A DNA stretch of 64,000 nt. Source: Streptomyces sp. Y2F8-2 (lineage in GTDB: Bacteria; Actinomycetota; Actinomycetes; Streptomycetales; Streptomycetaceae). Numbering within the stretch: position 1 is the stretch's first letter; every line of letters begins with the position of its first letter. Location of the stretch: positions 124,001-188,000 of the forward strand of contig NZ_BNGS01000002.1 of NCBI RefSeq assembly GCF_014905555.1, read 5' to 3'. Below, in pieces: positions 42,519 to 50,664 of this stretch. A program made the translations under genes and the position numbers. The notes below the pieces were generated by a model. It was given only the letters and a program-made list of their open reading frames with translations, did not search any database and was not told where the DNA came from.

Positions 42519-43824
42519 CGGCGGCCTCCTTCGGTACGGGGACGTGGTGGCGGGGGTGGACCGGCCGGACCAGCTCGTTGGCGGCGAAGCCGATGACGAG
42601 CAGCCCGATCATGATCATGAAGGACAGGCCGTAGAGGGACGACCCGTGCTTTCCGGCTTCCTTCTGGTGGTCGGCGATCCAGTTGACGATCAGCGGCCCG
42701 AGGACCCCTGCGGTCGACCATGCGGTGAGCAGCCGGCCGTGGATCGCACCGACCTGGTACGCGCCGAACAGGTCCTTCAGATAGGCGGGGACGGTCGCGA
42801 AGCCGCCGCCGTAGAAGGAGAGGATCACCAGCGCACAGAGAATGAACAGGGGCTTGGAGGAGTCGCCGAACAACGCGATGAGCAGGTACATGATCGCACC
42901 GGCGCCCAGGTAGACGCGGTAGACGTTCTTGCGTCCGATCAGGTCGGAGGCAGACGACCAGCCGATCCGGCCCGCCATGTTGGCCGCCGACAGCAGGGCG
43001 ACGAAGCCGGCCGCCGCGGAGGCCGACACCGGGGTGGAGGTGTCCGCGAAGAAGTCCGTGATCATGGGCGCGGCCTTCTCGAGGATGCCGATGCCGGCGG
43101 TCACGTTCATGCAGAGCACGGTCCACAGGCACCAGAACTGCGGGGTGCGCACGGCGCTCCGGGCGGAGACCTGCACCCCTTCGAAGGCGCTCGGACCGGC
43201 GGCCGTGCCTCCGTGGTCCTCGCTGCGCGGCACCCGTACCAGCAGGACGCCGAGCGACATGAAGACGGCGTACGACAGCCCGTGCACCAGGAAGGCGAGC
43301 GCGATCCCGGAGTGGTCTGAGCCGAAGGACTGGAGCATCTGCGCCGACCAGGGCGAGGCGATGAGCGCGCCGCCGCCGAAGCCCATGATGGCGATGCCGG
43401 TGGCCATGCCGGGCCGGTCCGGGAACCACTTGATCAGGGTGGAGACGGGTGAGATGTAACCGATGCCGAGGCCGATGCCGCCGACGAACCCGTAGCCGAG
43501 GACGATCAGCCAGTACTGCTGTGTCTGCGCGCCCAGCGCGGAGATCAGGAAGCCGGTCGAGAAGCAGACCAGGGCGACGGTCATGGCCCAGCGCGGGCCG
43601 TTGCGTTCGACGAGCGTGCCGCCGAACGCGGCCGACAGCCCGAGCATCACGATGGCGAGCTGGAAGGGCAGCGCGCTCTGGGTGCCGCTGAGGTGCAGGG
43701 CGGATTCGAGCGGCGGCTTGAACACGCTCCAGGCGTAGGCCTGGCCGATGGACAGGTGGACGGAGAGGGCGGCGGGCGGCACCAGCCAGCGGCTCCATCC
43801 CGGGGGTGCGACAGGAGGGCTCAT
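42493..43824 (-). CDS. OFA-family major facilitator transporter, formate/oxalate type
   Basis: 443 residues, ATG 43824. Twelve membrane segments; OFA features: SIGQAYAWSVFKPPLE in helix 1, GFVGGIGLGIGYISPVSTLIKWFPDRPG between helices 4 and 5, and SDLIGRKNVYRV in the middle loop. The small subunit gene overlaps its end. It is divergent from panE-fdh across a 234-base region carrying the shared regulatory motif, so it likely moves formate or oxalate across the membrane for the dehydrogenase encoded divergently. Confidence 0.88.
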   Translation of the reverse strand: MSPPVAPPGWSRWLVPPAALSVHLSIGQAYAWSVFKPPLESALHLSGTQSALPFQLAIVMLGLSAAFGGTLVERNGPRWAMTVALVCFSTGFLISALGAQTQQYWLIVLGYGFVGGIGLGIGYISPVSTLIKWFPDRPGMATGIAIMGFGGGALIASPWSAQMLQSFGSDHSGIALAFLVHGLSYAVFMSLGVLLVRVPRSEDHGGTAAGPSAFEGVQVSARSAVRTPQFWCLWTVLCMNVTAGIGILEKAAPMITDFFADTSTPVSASAAAGFVALLSAANMAGRIGWSSASDLIGRKNVYRVYLGAGAIMYLLIALFGDSSKPLFILCALVILSFYGGGFATVPAYLKDLFGAYQVGAIHGRLLTAWSTAGVLGPLIVNWIADHQKEAGKHGSSLYGLSFMIMIGLLVIGFAANELVRPVHPRHHVPVPKEAADGRREQPA

Positions 43825-43960
43825 GATCCCGAACAGTAGGAAGGCGGACGGGAGTTGAGAACCCTGCGGGTCGACCGTATGCGGTGAGCGGTATCCAGGA
43901 TGCGCCGAACGGTCGTGCCGCCCGGTTTCCGGGCTGCGCGGACCCTTGCCGAGCCAACTT

Positions 43961-43987
43961 CCATACTGTAGACAATATTTCGTCGAC
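43961..43987. promoter_or_regulatory. Candidate GntR operator between OFA transporter and panE-fdh
   Basis: On the minus strand TATTGTCTACAGTATGG (43961-43977) aligns with the sites at 41156 and 11015 (core GTCTACAGT). The adjacent plus-strand TATTTCGTCGAC (43976-43987) repeats the TTCGTCGAC found at 11016-11024. The site is 82 bases upstream of the panE-like start, in the shared divergent promoter. Confidence 0.55.
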
Positions 43988-44058
43988 ATCCCGTATCGAC
44001 CCTCTTCGGCAGTTCCAGCCACCTCCGCGGTACCCCCTCGACCGAACGGAGTGTTCCT

Positions 44059-45030
44059 GTGAAAGTCGCAGTTCTCGGCGCCGGTGCCATCGGCGCCTAC
44101 GTCGGCGCCGCGCTGCACCGTGCGGGCGCCGATGTGCACCTCATCGCCCGTGGACCGCATCTGGCGGCCATGAGGCGGCACGGAGTGCGGGTGCGCAGCC
44201 CGCGCGGCGACTTCACCGCGCACGCCCACGCCACCGACGACCCTGCCGAGATCGGCCCGGTCGACTATGTGTTCCTTGGGCTGAAGGCCAACTCGTACGC
44301 TGCGTGCGGGCCGCTGATCGAGCCTCTCCTGCACAGCACGACGGCGGTCGTGGCCGCCCAGAACGGAATCCCCTGGTGGTACTTCCACCGCCACGGCGGC
44401 CCCTACGACGGCCGTCGCCTCGAGAGCGTGGACCCCGACGGCGCGGTCAGTGCGGTGCTCGCGCCGGAACGGGCCATCGGCTGCGTGGTGTACGCGGCGA
44501 CAGAGCTCGAAGGCCCCGGTGTCGTGCGGCACTTGGAAGGCACCCGGTTCTCCGTCGGCGAGCCGGACCGCGGCATCTCCGAGCGCTGTCTGGCCTTCGG
44601 TGAGGCGATGCGGGCGGGCGGCCTGAAGTGCCCGGTCGAGCCTGACCTGCGCAGCGACATCTGGGTCAAGCTGCTCGGCAACATCTCCTTCAACCCGATC
44701 AGCGCGCTGGCCCGCGCCACCATGCGGCAGATGTGCCTGCACGGCGGCACCCGCAGGGTCATCGAGATCATGATGCGGGAGACGCTCACGGTCGCCGAGG
44801 CCCTCGGCTGCACGGTCGGCGTCTCCATCGAACGGCGCCTCGCGGGCGCCGAACGGGTCGGCGACCACCGCACCTCCACGCTCCAGGACCTGGAGCGCGG
44901 CAAGCCGCTCGAACTCGACGTACTCCTCGCGGCCGTCGTCGAGCTGGCGGAGATCACCGGCGTCGAGGTGCCCACCCTGCGCACCGTGCACGCCATCTCG
45001 GACCTGCTCGCGCTGAGGAGCGCCGCATGA
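44059..45030 (+). CDS. 2-dehydropantoate 2-reductase (PanE/ApbA) family protein
   Basis: 323 residues, GTG behind CGGAG. Rossmann start MKVAVLGAGAIGAYVGAAL, VFLGLKANS, the catalytic Lys in DIWVKLLGNISFNPISAL, and the C-terminal helical domain. The fold reduces 2-keto acids with NADPH. It overlaps the formate dehydrogenase subunit gene by ATGA, so it is coupled to formate oxidation, where ketopantoate reduction makes little sense. It may instead reduce another small keto acid such as glyoxylate or use the NAD(P)H produced. That is inference. Confidence 0.8.
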   Translation: MKVAVLGAGAIGAYVGAALHRAGADVHLIARGPHLAAMRRHGVRVRSPRGDFTAHAHATDDPAEIGPVDYVFLGLKANSYAACGPLIEPLLHSTTAVVAAQNGIPWWYFHRHGGPYDGRRLESVDPDGAVSAVLAPERAIGCVVYAATELEGPGVVRHLEGTRFSVGEPDRGISERCLAFGEAMRAGGLKCPVEPDLRSDIWVKLLGNISFNPISALARATMRQMCLHGGTRRVIEIMMRETLTVAEALGCTVGVSIERRLAGAERVGDHRTSTLQDLERGKPLELDVLLAAVVELAEITGVEVPTLRTVHAISDLLALRSAA

Positions 45031-46946
45031 GGAAACGCGAACCGAAGACCTACACCCGGCTCACCCACCCGCTCGTCCGAGACTCCCGGGACGAGCCCTT
45101 CCGCCCGGCGACGTGGGAGGAGGCGCTGGACCGCACCGCCCGGGGCCTCACCCGCAACCGCGGCGCGTTCGGCATGTTCTCCTGCGCCCGTGCGACCAAC
45201 GAGATGAACTACGTGGCGCAGAAGTTCGCCCGGGTGGTGATGGGCACCAACAACGTCGACTCCTGCAACCGCACCTGCCACGCCCCGAGCGTCGCGGGCC
45301 TGTCGGCGGCGTTCGGCTCGGGCGGCGGGACGTCGTCGTACGAGGAGGTCGAGCACACCGACGTCATCGTGATGTGGGGCTCCAACGCCCGCTTCGCGCA
45401 CCCGATCTTCTTCCAGCACGTGCTGAAGGGCATCAGGAACGGCGCGCGCATGTACGCCGTCGACCCGCGCCGCACGTCCACCGCCGAGTGGGCGGAGAGC
45501 TGGCTCGGTCTCAACGTCGGCACGGACATCCCGATGGCGCACGCGATCGGCCGCGAGATCATCCACGCGGGCCTGGTCAACGAGGCGTTCGTGGAGCGGG
45601 CCACCACCGGCTTCGAGGAGTACAAGGCGCTGGTCGAGCCGTGGACGCTGTCGCTCGCCGAGAAGGTGACGGGCGTACCGTCCCGCGCCATCCGCGAGCT
45701 GGCCCACGCCTACGCCCGCGCCGAGCGCGCCCAGCTGTGCTGGACCCTCGGCATCACCGAGCACCACAACGGCACCGACAACGTCCGCGCCCTGATCAAC
45801 CTGTCTCTGCTCACCGGTCACGTGGGCCGCTACGGCTCCGGGCTGCAACCCCTGCGCGGCCAGAACAACGTCCAGGGCGGCGGCGACATGGGGGCGATCC
45901 CGAACCGTCTGCCCGGCTTCCAGGACATCCTCGACCCCGAGGCGCGCCACCGGTTCGAGTCCGCCTGGGACACCGTCATCCAGCCGCACTACGGGCTGAA
46001 CCTGACGGAGATGTTCGAGGCGATGGAGGAGGGCTCGCTCCGGGCGGTCTACTGCATCGGGGAGAACCCGGCGCAGTCGGAGGCGGACAGCGAACAGGCC
46101 GTGCGGCGGCTGCGGCAGCTCGACTTCCTCGTCGTGCAGGACATCTTCCTGACGAAGACCGCCGAGCTGGCGGACGTGGTGCTGCCGGCGACGGCCGGCT
46201 GGGCGGAGACCGAGGGCACGACGACCAACAGCGAGCGCCGGGTGCAGCGGGTACGGCGTGCGGTCACGCCGCCCGGTGAGGCGCGCGAGGACATCGACAT
46301 CCTCTGCGACCTGGCGGCACGCCTGGGCCACGAGTGGAAGTACGCCGACGCGCAGGCCGTGTGGAACGAGCTGCGGTCGGTGTCGCCGGACCACTACGGG
46401 ATGACGTACGCGCGCCTGGAGGAACACCAGGGCATCCAGTGGCCGTGTCCGAGCACGGACCGGCTCGAACCCACCTACCTGCACGGTCGGTTGTGGGAGA
46501 CGGACCCGGAAAGGCGCGGCACGCCCGCCCCGTTCGGGATCGTCCGGCACGACCCGCCCGTCGACCTCACCGACGAGCAGTACCCGATCCGGCTGACCAC
46601 CGGGCGGCGGCTCGACTCGTACAACACCGGGGTGCAGAGCGGCGGTTACGCCTCTCCGCTCCGGCGCGGCGAGTACGTGGAGCTGTGCCCGGAGGACGCC
46701 GAGCGCTACGGGGTCGTCGTCGGCGAGGAGGTGCGGGTGACCTCGCGGCGCGGGTCCGTGGTCGCCCCGGTGTGGGTCGACACCGGCCTCAGGCCCGGGC
46801 TCGCCTTCATGACGATGCACTTCCCCGACGAGGTGGACACCAACCAGCTGACGATCGAGGCGAACTGCCCGATCGCGGGCACGGCGGAGTTCAAGGCGTC
46901 GGCGATCCGGATCGAGAAGCTGCCCGTCGCGACCATCGTGAGGTGA
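45027..46946 (+). CDS. fdhA: Formate dehydrogenase alpha subunit, catalytic C-terminal part (molybdenum/tungsten bis-MGD)
   Basis: 639 residues. Molybdopterin oxidoreductase domains only: WEEALDRTARGL start, catalytic Cys84 followed by His85 in CNRTCHAPSVAG (Cys in the place of selenocysteine), DVIVMWGSNARFAHP, AVDPRRTSTAEWA, GITEHHNGTDNVRAL, PLRGQNNVQGGGDMGAIP, and the MopB C-terminal barrel (RLTTGRRLDSYNTGVQSGG). The N-terminal [4Fe-4S] domain present in almost all such enzymes is missing here and is found at the end of the gene at 48772-49632. The two parts add to about 925 residues, the length of an FdsA-type subunit. Oxidises formate to CO2. Confidence 0.9.
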   Translation: MRKREPKTYTRLTHPLVRDSRDEPFRPATWEEALDRTARGLTRNRGAFGMFSCARATNEMNYVAQKFARVVMGTNNVDSCNRTCHAPSVAGLSAAFGSGGGTSSYEEVEHTDVIVMWGSNARFAHPIFFQHVLKGIRNGARMYAVDPRRTSTAEWAESWLGLNVGTDIPMAHAIGREIIHAGLVNEAFVERATTGFEEYKALVEPWTLSLAEKVTGVPSRAIRELAHAYARAERAQLCWTLGITEHHNGTDNVRALINLSLLTGHVGRYGSGLQPLRGQNNVQGGGDMGAIPNRLPGFQDILDPEARHRFESAWDTVIQPHYGLNLTEMFEAMEEGSLRAVYCIGENPAQSEADSEQAVRRLRQLDFLVVQDIFLTKTAELADVVLPATAGWAETEGTTTNSERRVQRVRRAVTPPGEAREDIDILCDLAARLGHEWKYADAQAVWNELRSVSPDHYGMTYARLEEHQGIQWPCPSTDRLEPTYLHGRLWETDPERRGTPAPFGIVRHDPPVDLTDEQYPIRLTTGRRLDSYNTGVQSGGYASPLRRGEYVELCPEDAERYGVVVGEEVRVTSRRGSVVAPVWVDTGLRPGLAFMTMHFPDEVDTNQLTIEANCPIAGTAEFKASAIRIEKLPVATIVR

Positions 46947-46951
46947 CGCAA

Positions 46952-48775
46952 GTGGACCTGCACTTCGGCGACAGCAAGCCGACGGACGAGGAACGGGCGG
47001 CCGTCGACGCCCTGTTGGGCCCGCCGGAGTCCTCGTGGGAGGGCGCCGACCGTACGGACGCCGACCTGAGGTGGGCCCGCGGCGGCCGCGCGGCCCGGGA
47101 CCGCCGCGACCTGCTGTTGCCGGGGCTGCACGCGCTCAACGACCGGGTCGGCTGGATCAGCGAGGGCGGCCTCGACTACCTGTGCCGGCGGCTGACCGTG
47201 CCGCCGGCCGAGGCGTATGGCGTGGCGACGTTCTACGCGATGTTCTCGGTCGGGCCCCGCCCGGCGACCGTGCTGCACGTCTGCACGGACCTGGCCTGCA
47301 CGGCTGCCGGGGCGGGCGAGGTGTGCGCCGGTGCCGAGGCTCGGCTCGGCCCGGGCAGCGGGGTGAGCGTCGAGCGCAGCCCGTGCCTGGGCCTGTGCGA
47401 ACGCGCCCCGGCGGCACTCGCGATCAGGGCGGGCGACCCGGTGCGTACGGCGGTGTCGGCGCCGGGGACGGTGGAGGGGGCCGTCCTCGCCGCCACCGCG
47501 CCCGACTCGGCACCGGAGGAGCCGGAGGCGGCGATGGCGGTGCCCCAGGTCGGAGACCCGTCGTTGAGGCTGCTGCACCGGGTCGGCGTCGTCGATCCGT
47601 CCTCCCTGGACGACTATCGCGCCCACGGCGGCTACACGGCCCTGCGCCGGGCGTTCGAGCTCGGCCCGGCCGGGGTGATCCGCGAGGTCACCGATTCCGG
47701 TCTTCTGGGACGTGGCGGCGCCGCCTTCCCCACCGGCCGCAAGTGGCAGGCCACCGCATCCCAGCCCGACCACCCGCACTACCTGGTGTGCAACGCCGAC
47801 GAATCCGAGCCGGGCACCTTCAAGGACCGCGTGCTGATGGAGGGCGACCCGTACGCGCTCGTCGAGGCGATGACGGTCGCGGGGTACGCGGTTGGAGCGC
47901 ACCGGGGCTATCTGTATCTGCGCGGCGAGTACCCGCGGGCGCTGCGCCGCCTGGAGCACGCCCTGGCGCAGGCACGCGCGCGGGGCCTGCTCGGTGACGA
48001 CGTCCTCGGCCAGGGATACGCCTTCGACATCGAGATCCGGCGGGGGGCGGGCGCCTACATCTGCGGGGAGGAGACGGCCCTGTTCAACTCCATCGAGGGG
48101 TACCGGGGCGAGCCGCGCTCCAAGCCGCCGTTCCCCGTGGAGAAGGGCCTGTTCGGCAAGCCGACGGTGGAGAACAACGTCGAGACCCTGGTCAATGTGC
48201 TGCCGATCCTCACGATGGGCGCGTCCGCGTACGCGGCGATCGGCACGGAGACGTCCACAGGGCCGAAGCTGTTCTGCGTGTCGGGCAGTGTGGAGCGGCC
48301 GGGCGTCTACGAGCTTCCGTTCGGCGCCACGCTCGGCGAACTGCTGACGCTCGCGGGTGCGCGGGAGCGGCTGCGCGCGGTGCTGCTGGGCGGTGCGGCC
48401 GGCGGTTTCGTACGCCCCGACGAGCTGGACATCCCGCTCACCTTCGAAGGCACGCGGGAGGCGGGCACGACGCTCGGCTCGGGCGTCGTCATGGCCTTCG
48501 ACGCCACGGTTCCCCTTCCTCGGCTGCTGCTGCGCATCGCGCAGTTCTTCCGCGAGGAGTCGTGCGGGCAGTGCGTGCCGTGCCGGGTGGGGACCGTGCG
48601 CCAGCAGGAGGCGCTCCAGCGGATCGTGGAGCGTACGGGCGCCGACGCCGCCGACGACATCGCCCTGCTCCGGGAGGTGGGCCGCGCGATGCGGGACGCC
48701 TCGATCTGCGGTCTCGGGCAGACCGCGTGGAACGCCGTGGAATCCGCCATCGACCGTCTGGGGGCGTACGCATGA
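46952..48775 (+). CDS. Formate dehydrogenase FdsG-FdsB fusion (NuoE-NuoF-like diaphorase)
   Basis: 607 residues. GTG 46952 is preferred (GAGGTGA five bases upstream); GTG 46943 is in frame and overlaps the fdhA stop. Residues 1-170 are NuoE/FdsG-like with the [2Fe-2S] Cys in VCTDLACTAAG and SPCLGLCERAP. Residues 195-600 are NuoF/FdsB-like: FMN/NADH motifs LLGRGGAAFPTGRKW and VCNADESEPGTFKDR, GAGAYICGEETALFNSIEG, and the [4Fe-4S] Cys in ESCGQCVPCRVG and CGLGQTAW. It passes electrons from the catalytic subunit to NAD+. A single gene replaces the usual fdsG and fdsB. Confidence 0.9.
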   Translation: MDLHFGDSKPTDEERAAVDALLGPPESSWEGADRTDADLRWARGGRAARDRRDLLLPGLHALNDRVGWISEGGLDYLCRRLTVPPAEAYGVATFYAMFSVGPRPATVLHVCTDLACTAAGAGEVCAGAEARLGPGSGVSVERSPCLGLCERAPAALAIRAGDPVRTAVSAPGTVEGAVLAATAPDSAPEEPEAAMAVPQVGDPSLRLLHRVGVVDPSSLDDYRAHGGYTALRRAFELGPAGVIREVTDSGLLGRGGAAFPTGRKWQATASQPDHPHYLVCNADESEPGTFKDRVLMEGDPYALVEAMTVAGYAVGAHRGYLYLRGEYPRALRRLEHALAQARARGLLGDDVLGQGYAFDIEIRRGAGAYICGEETALFNSIEGYRGEPRSKPPFPVEKGLFGKPTVENNVETLVNVLPILTMGASAYAAIGTETSTGPKLFCVSGSVERPGVYELPFGATLGELLTLAGARERLRAVLLGGAAGGFVRPDELDIPLTFEGTREAGTTLGSGVVMAFDATVPLPRLLLRIAQFFREESCGQCVPCRVGTVRQQEALQRIVERTGADAADDIALLREVGRAMRDASICGLGQTAWNAVESAIDRLGAYA

Positions 48776-49632
48776 CCGCGATACCGCTGGGGGTGCCGCG
48801 CAGGCTCGTCGAGTTCACCCTCGACGGGCAGGAGGTCAGGGTGCTCGAGGGCTCGACGATCCTGGACGCGTGCCGTGCCGCCGGGAAGGACGTGCCGACC
48901 CTCTGCCAGGGCGACACGCTCACCCCGAAGAACGCCTGCCGCGTCTGCGTGGTCGAGGTGGAGGGGTCGAGGACCCTCGTCCCGGCCTGCTCACGGAAGG
49001 CCGAGCCGGGCATGGAGGTGCGGACCGGCACCGAGCGCACCCGGCACAGCCGGAAGGTCGTGCTGGAACTGCTCGCGTCCTCGGTGGACCTGTCCACCAC
49101 ACCCGGGGCCGCCGAGTGGATCAAGGAGTACGAGGCGAAGCCGGACCGCTTCGGCCCGGACGCGGCCCGCGTGGACGAGCAGCCGAGGATCGACAACGAC
49201 CTGTACGTGCGCGACTACGACAAGTGCATCCTCTGTTACAAGTGCGTCGACGCGTGCGGCGAGCAGTGGCAGAACACCTTCGCCATCTCCGTCGCCGGGC
49301 GCGGCTTCGACGCCCGGATCGCCGTGGAACACGACGCGCCGCTGACCGACTCGGCGTGCGTGTACTGCGGCAACTGCATCGAGGTGTGCCCGACGGGCGC
49401 GCTGTCGTTCAGGTCGGAGTTCGACATGCGCGCGGCGGGTACCTGGGACGAGTCGGCGCAGACCCGGACCACCACGGTCTGCGCCTACTGCGGTGTGGGC
49501 TGCAACCTCACGCTGCACGTGCAGGACAATGAGATCGTGAAGGTCACCTCCCCGCACGACAACCCGGTGACCCACGGCAACCTCTGCATCAAGGGCCGTT
49601 TCGGCTACCAGCACGTACAGAACCGGGGCTGA
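48772..49632 (+). CDS. Formate dehydrogenase alpha subunit, N-terminal iron-sulfur part
   Basis: 286 residues, ATG overlapping the previous stop. Residues 12-90 are a NuoG-like [2Fe-2S] ferredoxin (TLCQGDTLTPKNACRVCVVE, VPAC). Residues 140-230 hold two [4Fe-4S] ferredoxin motifs (CILCYKCVDACGE; CVYCGNCIEVCPTG). The last 50 residues are the molybdopterin-enzyme [4Fe-4S] domain (VCAYCGVGCNL to GNLCIKGRFGYQHV). The His-Cys3 cluster site of NuoG/FdsA is degenerate (RHSRKVVLELLASSVDLS). This is the front half of an FdsA-type alpha subunit, encoded after, not before, the catalytic half. Confidence 0.88.
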   Translation: MTAIPLGVPRRLVEFTLDGQEVRVLEGSTILDACRAAGKDVPTLCQGDTLTPKNACRVCVVEVEGSRTLVPACSRKAEPGMEVRTGTERTRHSRKVVLELLASSVDLSTTPGAAEWIKEYEAKPDRFGPDAARVDEQPRIDNDLYVRDYDKCILCYKCVDACGEQWQNTFAISVAGRGFDARIAVEHDAPLTDSACVYCGNCIEVCPTGALSFRSEFDMRAAGTWDESAQTRTTTVCAYCGVGCNLTLHVQDNEIVKVTSPHDNPVTHGNLCIKGRFGYQHVQNRG

Positions 49633-49639
49633 TCAGGAC

Positions 49640-50488
49640 ATGGGACGAGTCACGGAACGACGCAAGGTGATCCGCATCCGCGACGGGGCGGTCTCGTCCC
49701 GCCCGGACACACTGGTGGCCGAGGAACCGCTGGAGATCCGGCTCAACGGGAAGCCGCTGGCGATCACCATGCGCACACCCGGCGACGACTTCGCGCTCGC
49801 CGCCGGGTTCCTGGTCAGCGAGGGCGTGCTGGGCGATCACCGTGACCTGCAGAACATCGTCTACTGCGCGGGCGCCACCGTGGACGGTTCCAACACCTAC
49901 AACGTGGTGGACGTGAAGACCGCGCCCGGTGTCGCGATCCCGGACATCACGCTGGAACGCAACGTCTACACCACCTCCTCCTGCGGCCTGTGCGGCAAGG
50001 CCAGCCTGGACGCGGTCCGTACGACGGCGCGCTGGCCGATCGCGGACACGCCCCGGGTGCGGGTGGAGCCGGAACTGCTGGCGGGCCTCCCGGACCGGCT
50101 GCGCGCGGCCCAGCGGGTCTTCGACCGGACCGGGGGCCTGCACGCCGCGGCCCTGTTCGCCGAGGACGGCGAGCTGCTCGACGTACGGGAGGACGTGGGC
50201 CGGCACAACGCGGTGGACAAACTGGTCGGCCGCGCCCTGCAGAACGGGGACCTGCCGCTGTCCCGCGCGATCCTGCTGGTGTCGGGCCGGGCCTCCTTCG
50301 AGCTGGCGCAGAAGGCCGTGATGGCGGGCATCCCGGTCCTCGCCGCCGTGTCGGCGCCCTCCTCGCTGGCCGTGGACCTGGCCGCGGAGACCGGGCTGAC
50401 CCTGGTGGGCTTCCTGCGGGGCAGCTCCATGAACGTGTACGCGGGCGAGGACCGCATCGCCCTGCGGGCCACGGCCGCCCAGGGCTGA
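49640..50488 (+). CDS. fdhD: Formate dehydrogenase accessory sulfurtransferase FdhD
   Basis: 282 residues. ATG 49640 has only a poor ribosome site, so translation may depend on coupling to the gene ending eight bases earlier. FdhD features: EEPLEIRLNGKPLAITMRTP, PGDDFALAAGFLVSEG, the sulfur-carrying CxxC as SSCGLCGKASL, REDVGRHNAVDKLVG, SGRASFELAQKAVMAGIP. FdhD carries sulfur from a desulfurase to the Mo-bis-MGD cofactor, which is essential for formate dehydrogenase activity. Its presence supports identity of the three genes before it. Confidence 0.95.
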   Translation: MGRVTERRKVIRIRDGAVSSRPDTLVAEEPLEIRLNGKPLAITMRTPGDDFALAAGFLVSEGVLGDHRDLQNIVYCAGATVDGSNTYNVVDVKTAPGVAIPDITLERNVYTTSSCGLCGKASLDAVRTTARWPIADTPRVRVEPELLAGLPDRLRAAQRVFDRTGGLHAAALFAEDGELLDVREDVGRHNAVDKLVGRALQNGDLPLSRAILLVSGRASFELAQKAVMAGIPVLAAVSAPSSLAVDLAAETGLTLVGFLRGSSMNVYAGEDRIALRATAAQG

Positions 50489-50575
50489 CCGCCTCCCCGC
50501 GACACGGCGGCGGGGACCCCGGCCGGCGGGGAGCGCCCCCTGCGCCGCCGGGGCCCGCTGTACCCTCGCTATCTG

Positions 50576-50638
50576 ATGCGCTGCGGCTACAGCACGGGCT
50601 CGGTGGTGGTCGTGGACGGCGGCGGGCTGCTCGTCTGA
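50576..50638 (+). pseudogene. C-terminal remnant of a short-chain dehydrogenase
   Basis: The 20 codons from 50576 read MRCGYSTGSVVVVDGGGLLV then stop. YSTGSVVVVDGG is the near-invariant C-terminal end of classical short-chain dehydrogenases (substrate/cofactor loop to last strand). No upstream SDR sequence is visible before the end of fdhD, so this looks like the leftover 3' end of a deleted gene. Confidence 0.45.
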
Positions 50639-50664
50639 GAGCCCGGGGCACCGGCTCCGACGTG

